Below, in pieces: positions 63,874 to 64,000 of a stretch of DNA of 64,000 bases (position 1 is its first letter; each line of letters begins with the position of its first letter). A program made the position numbers and the translations under genes. This DNA comes from Corynebacterium aquatimens (GTDB lineage: Bacteria > Actinomycetota > Actinomycetes > Mycobacteriales > Mycobacteriaceae): NCBI RefSeq assembly GCF_030408395.1, contig NZ_CP046980.1, positions 1,736,001 to 1,800,000 on the forward strand. The letters run 5' to 3'. A model generated the notes under the pieces. It did not search any database and had not been told where the DNA came from. It was given only the letters and a program-made list of their open reading frames with translations.

Positions 63874-64000
63874 TACGCGTCCCGGAGTCGATCCATCAAG
63901 TCCTGGCGAGAATCGAAGAACGCGCTGAGCTCGCGTTCTGCGAACTGGCGGGCGGCATCGCGTTCAAATCGCTCATCAATGAGATTTGCAATGACTTGCT
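63873..64000 (-). CDS. Antitoxin of the Doc-type pair (partial)
   Basis: Only the C-terminal part is in the window: helical and charged, ...NLIDERFERDAARQF, RELSAFFDSRQDL, DRLRDA. The stop overlaps the toxin start by one base. The N-terminal DNA-binding part lies beyond 64000. Confidence 0.65.
   Translation of the reverse strand, partial: QVIANLIDERFERDAARQFAERELSAFFDSRQDLMDRLRDA

Overview
This 64 kb window is chromosomal DNA of a Corynebacterium. The base composition is GC-rich. The gene content and order are corynebacterial: metG-tatD-rpfB-rsmA-ispE-ABC-F; galU-glp-rimJ-glpR; rpmE2-rpmF-mprA-mprB-htrA-mog; rpmB-rpmG-rpsN-rpsR; purN-purH; pcrA, pgi; a BetP-like BCCT carrier; and three HtaA-domain haem-binding surface proteins. 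A secreted ceramidase and haem-uptake proteins suggest life on a skin or mucosal host, but the species cannot be named from the sequence.

Layout. 1-3.2 kb: three co-oriented HtaA-domain membrane-anchored proteins; the first is cut by the window edge and carries a 23-copy stalk repeat. 3.2-5.3 kb: a 3-methyladenine DNA glycosylase, then two opposed DnaA-type 9-mers, then an HNH endonuclease. 5.4-8.4 kb: PPK2 and a Tat-exported neutral ceramidase homologue. 8.5-17 kb (minus): metG, tatD, rpfB, rsmA, ispE, a lipoprotein and an ABC-F ATPase. 17-25.7 kb: BCCT carrier, divergent rsmI/pmt, a zf-HC2 membrane protein with DoxX, a tag-like glycosylase with a disturbed 5' end, a ThDP enzyme and a DUF305 lipoprotein. 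25.7-30.8 kb (minus): galU-glp-rimJ-glpR, the gephyrin-like protein/receptor locus of corynebacterial cell division, plus a DUF4442 protein. 30.9-37.3 kb: 5-formyl-THF cyclo-ligase, SAF protein and mscL, then (minus) mog, an HtrA-like protease and the MprAB two-component system. 37.5-39.5 kb: divergent ribosomal protein genes encoding cysteine-poor, zinc-independent type paralogues. 39.6-41.9 kb: an 87-bp inverted-repeat element, a class A beta-lactamase-like lipoprotein and two tandem paralogous membrane proteins with a four-cysteine C-terminal domain. 42-45.6 kb: purH, purN and a large membrane protein. 45.8-51.8 kb: a PadR regulator with an FtsX-type ABC exporter, controlled by a triple operator and flanked by two paralogous M23 peptidases. 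51.8-59.7 kb: pcrA, chorismate mutase, an MhuD-like haem monooxygenase, a lipoprotein, pgi, a GCS2-family ligase and DedA. 59.7-64 kb: a toxin-antitoxin island with three intact VapBC-type pairs, one decayed pair and a Doc-type pair, surrounding nei and a small L7/L12-like protein.

The least expected signal is not a gene. The 11-mer CGTCGATAAGC occurs 14 times without mismatch, on both strands, in all three reading frames and between genes, where about 0.03 copies are expected by chance. Other items to follow up are the PadR triple operator, the four-cysteine paralogue cassette, active-site substitutions in the ceramidase and the Doc protein, and the toxin-antitoxin island.
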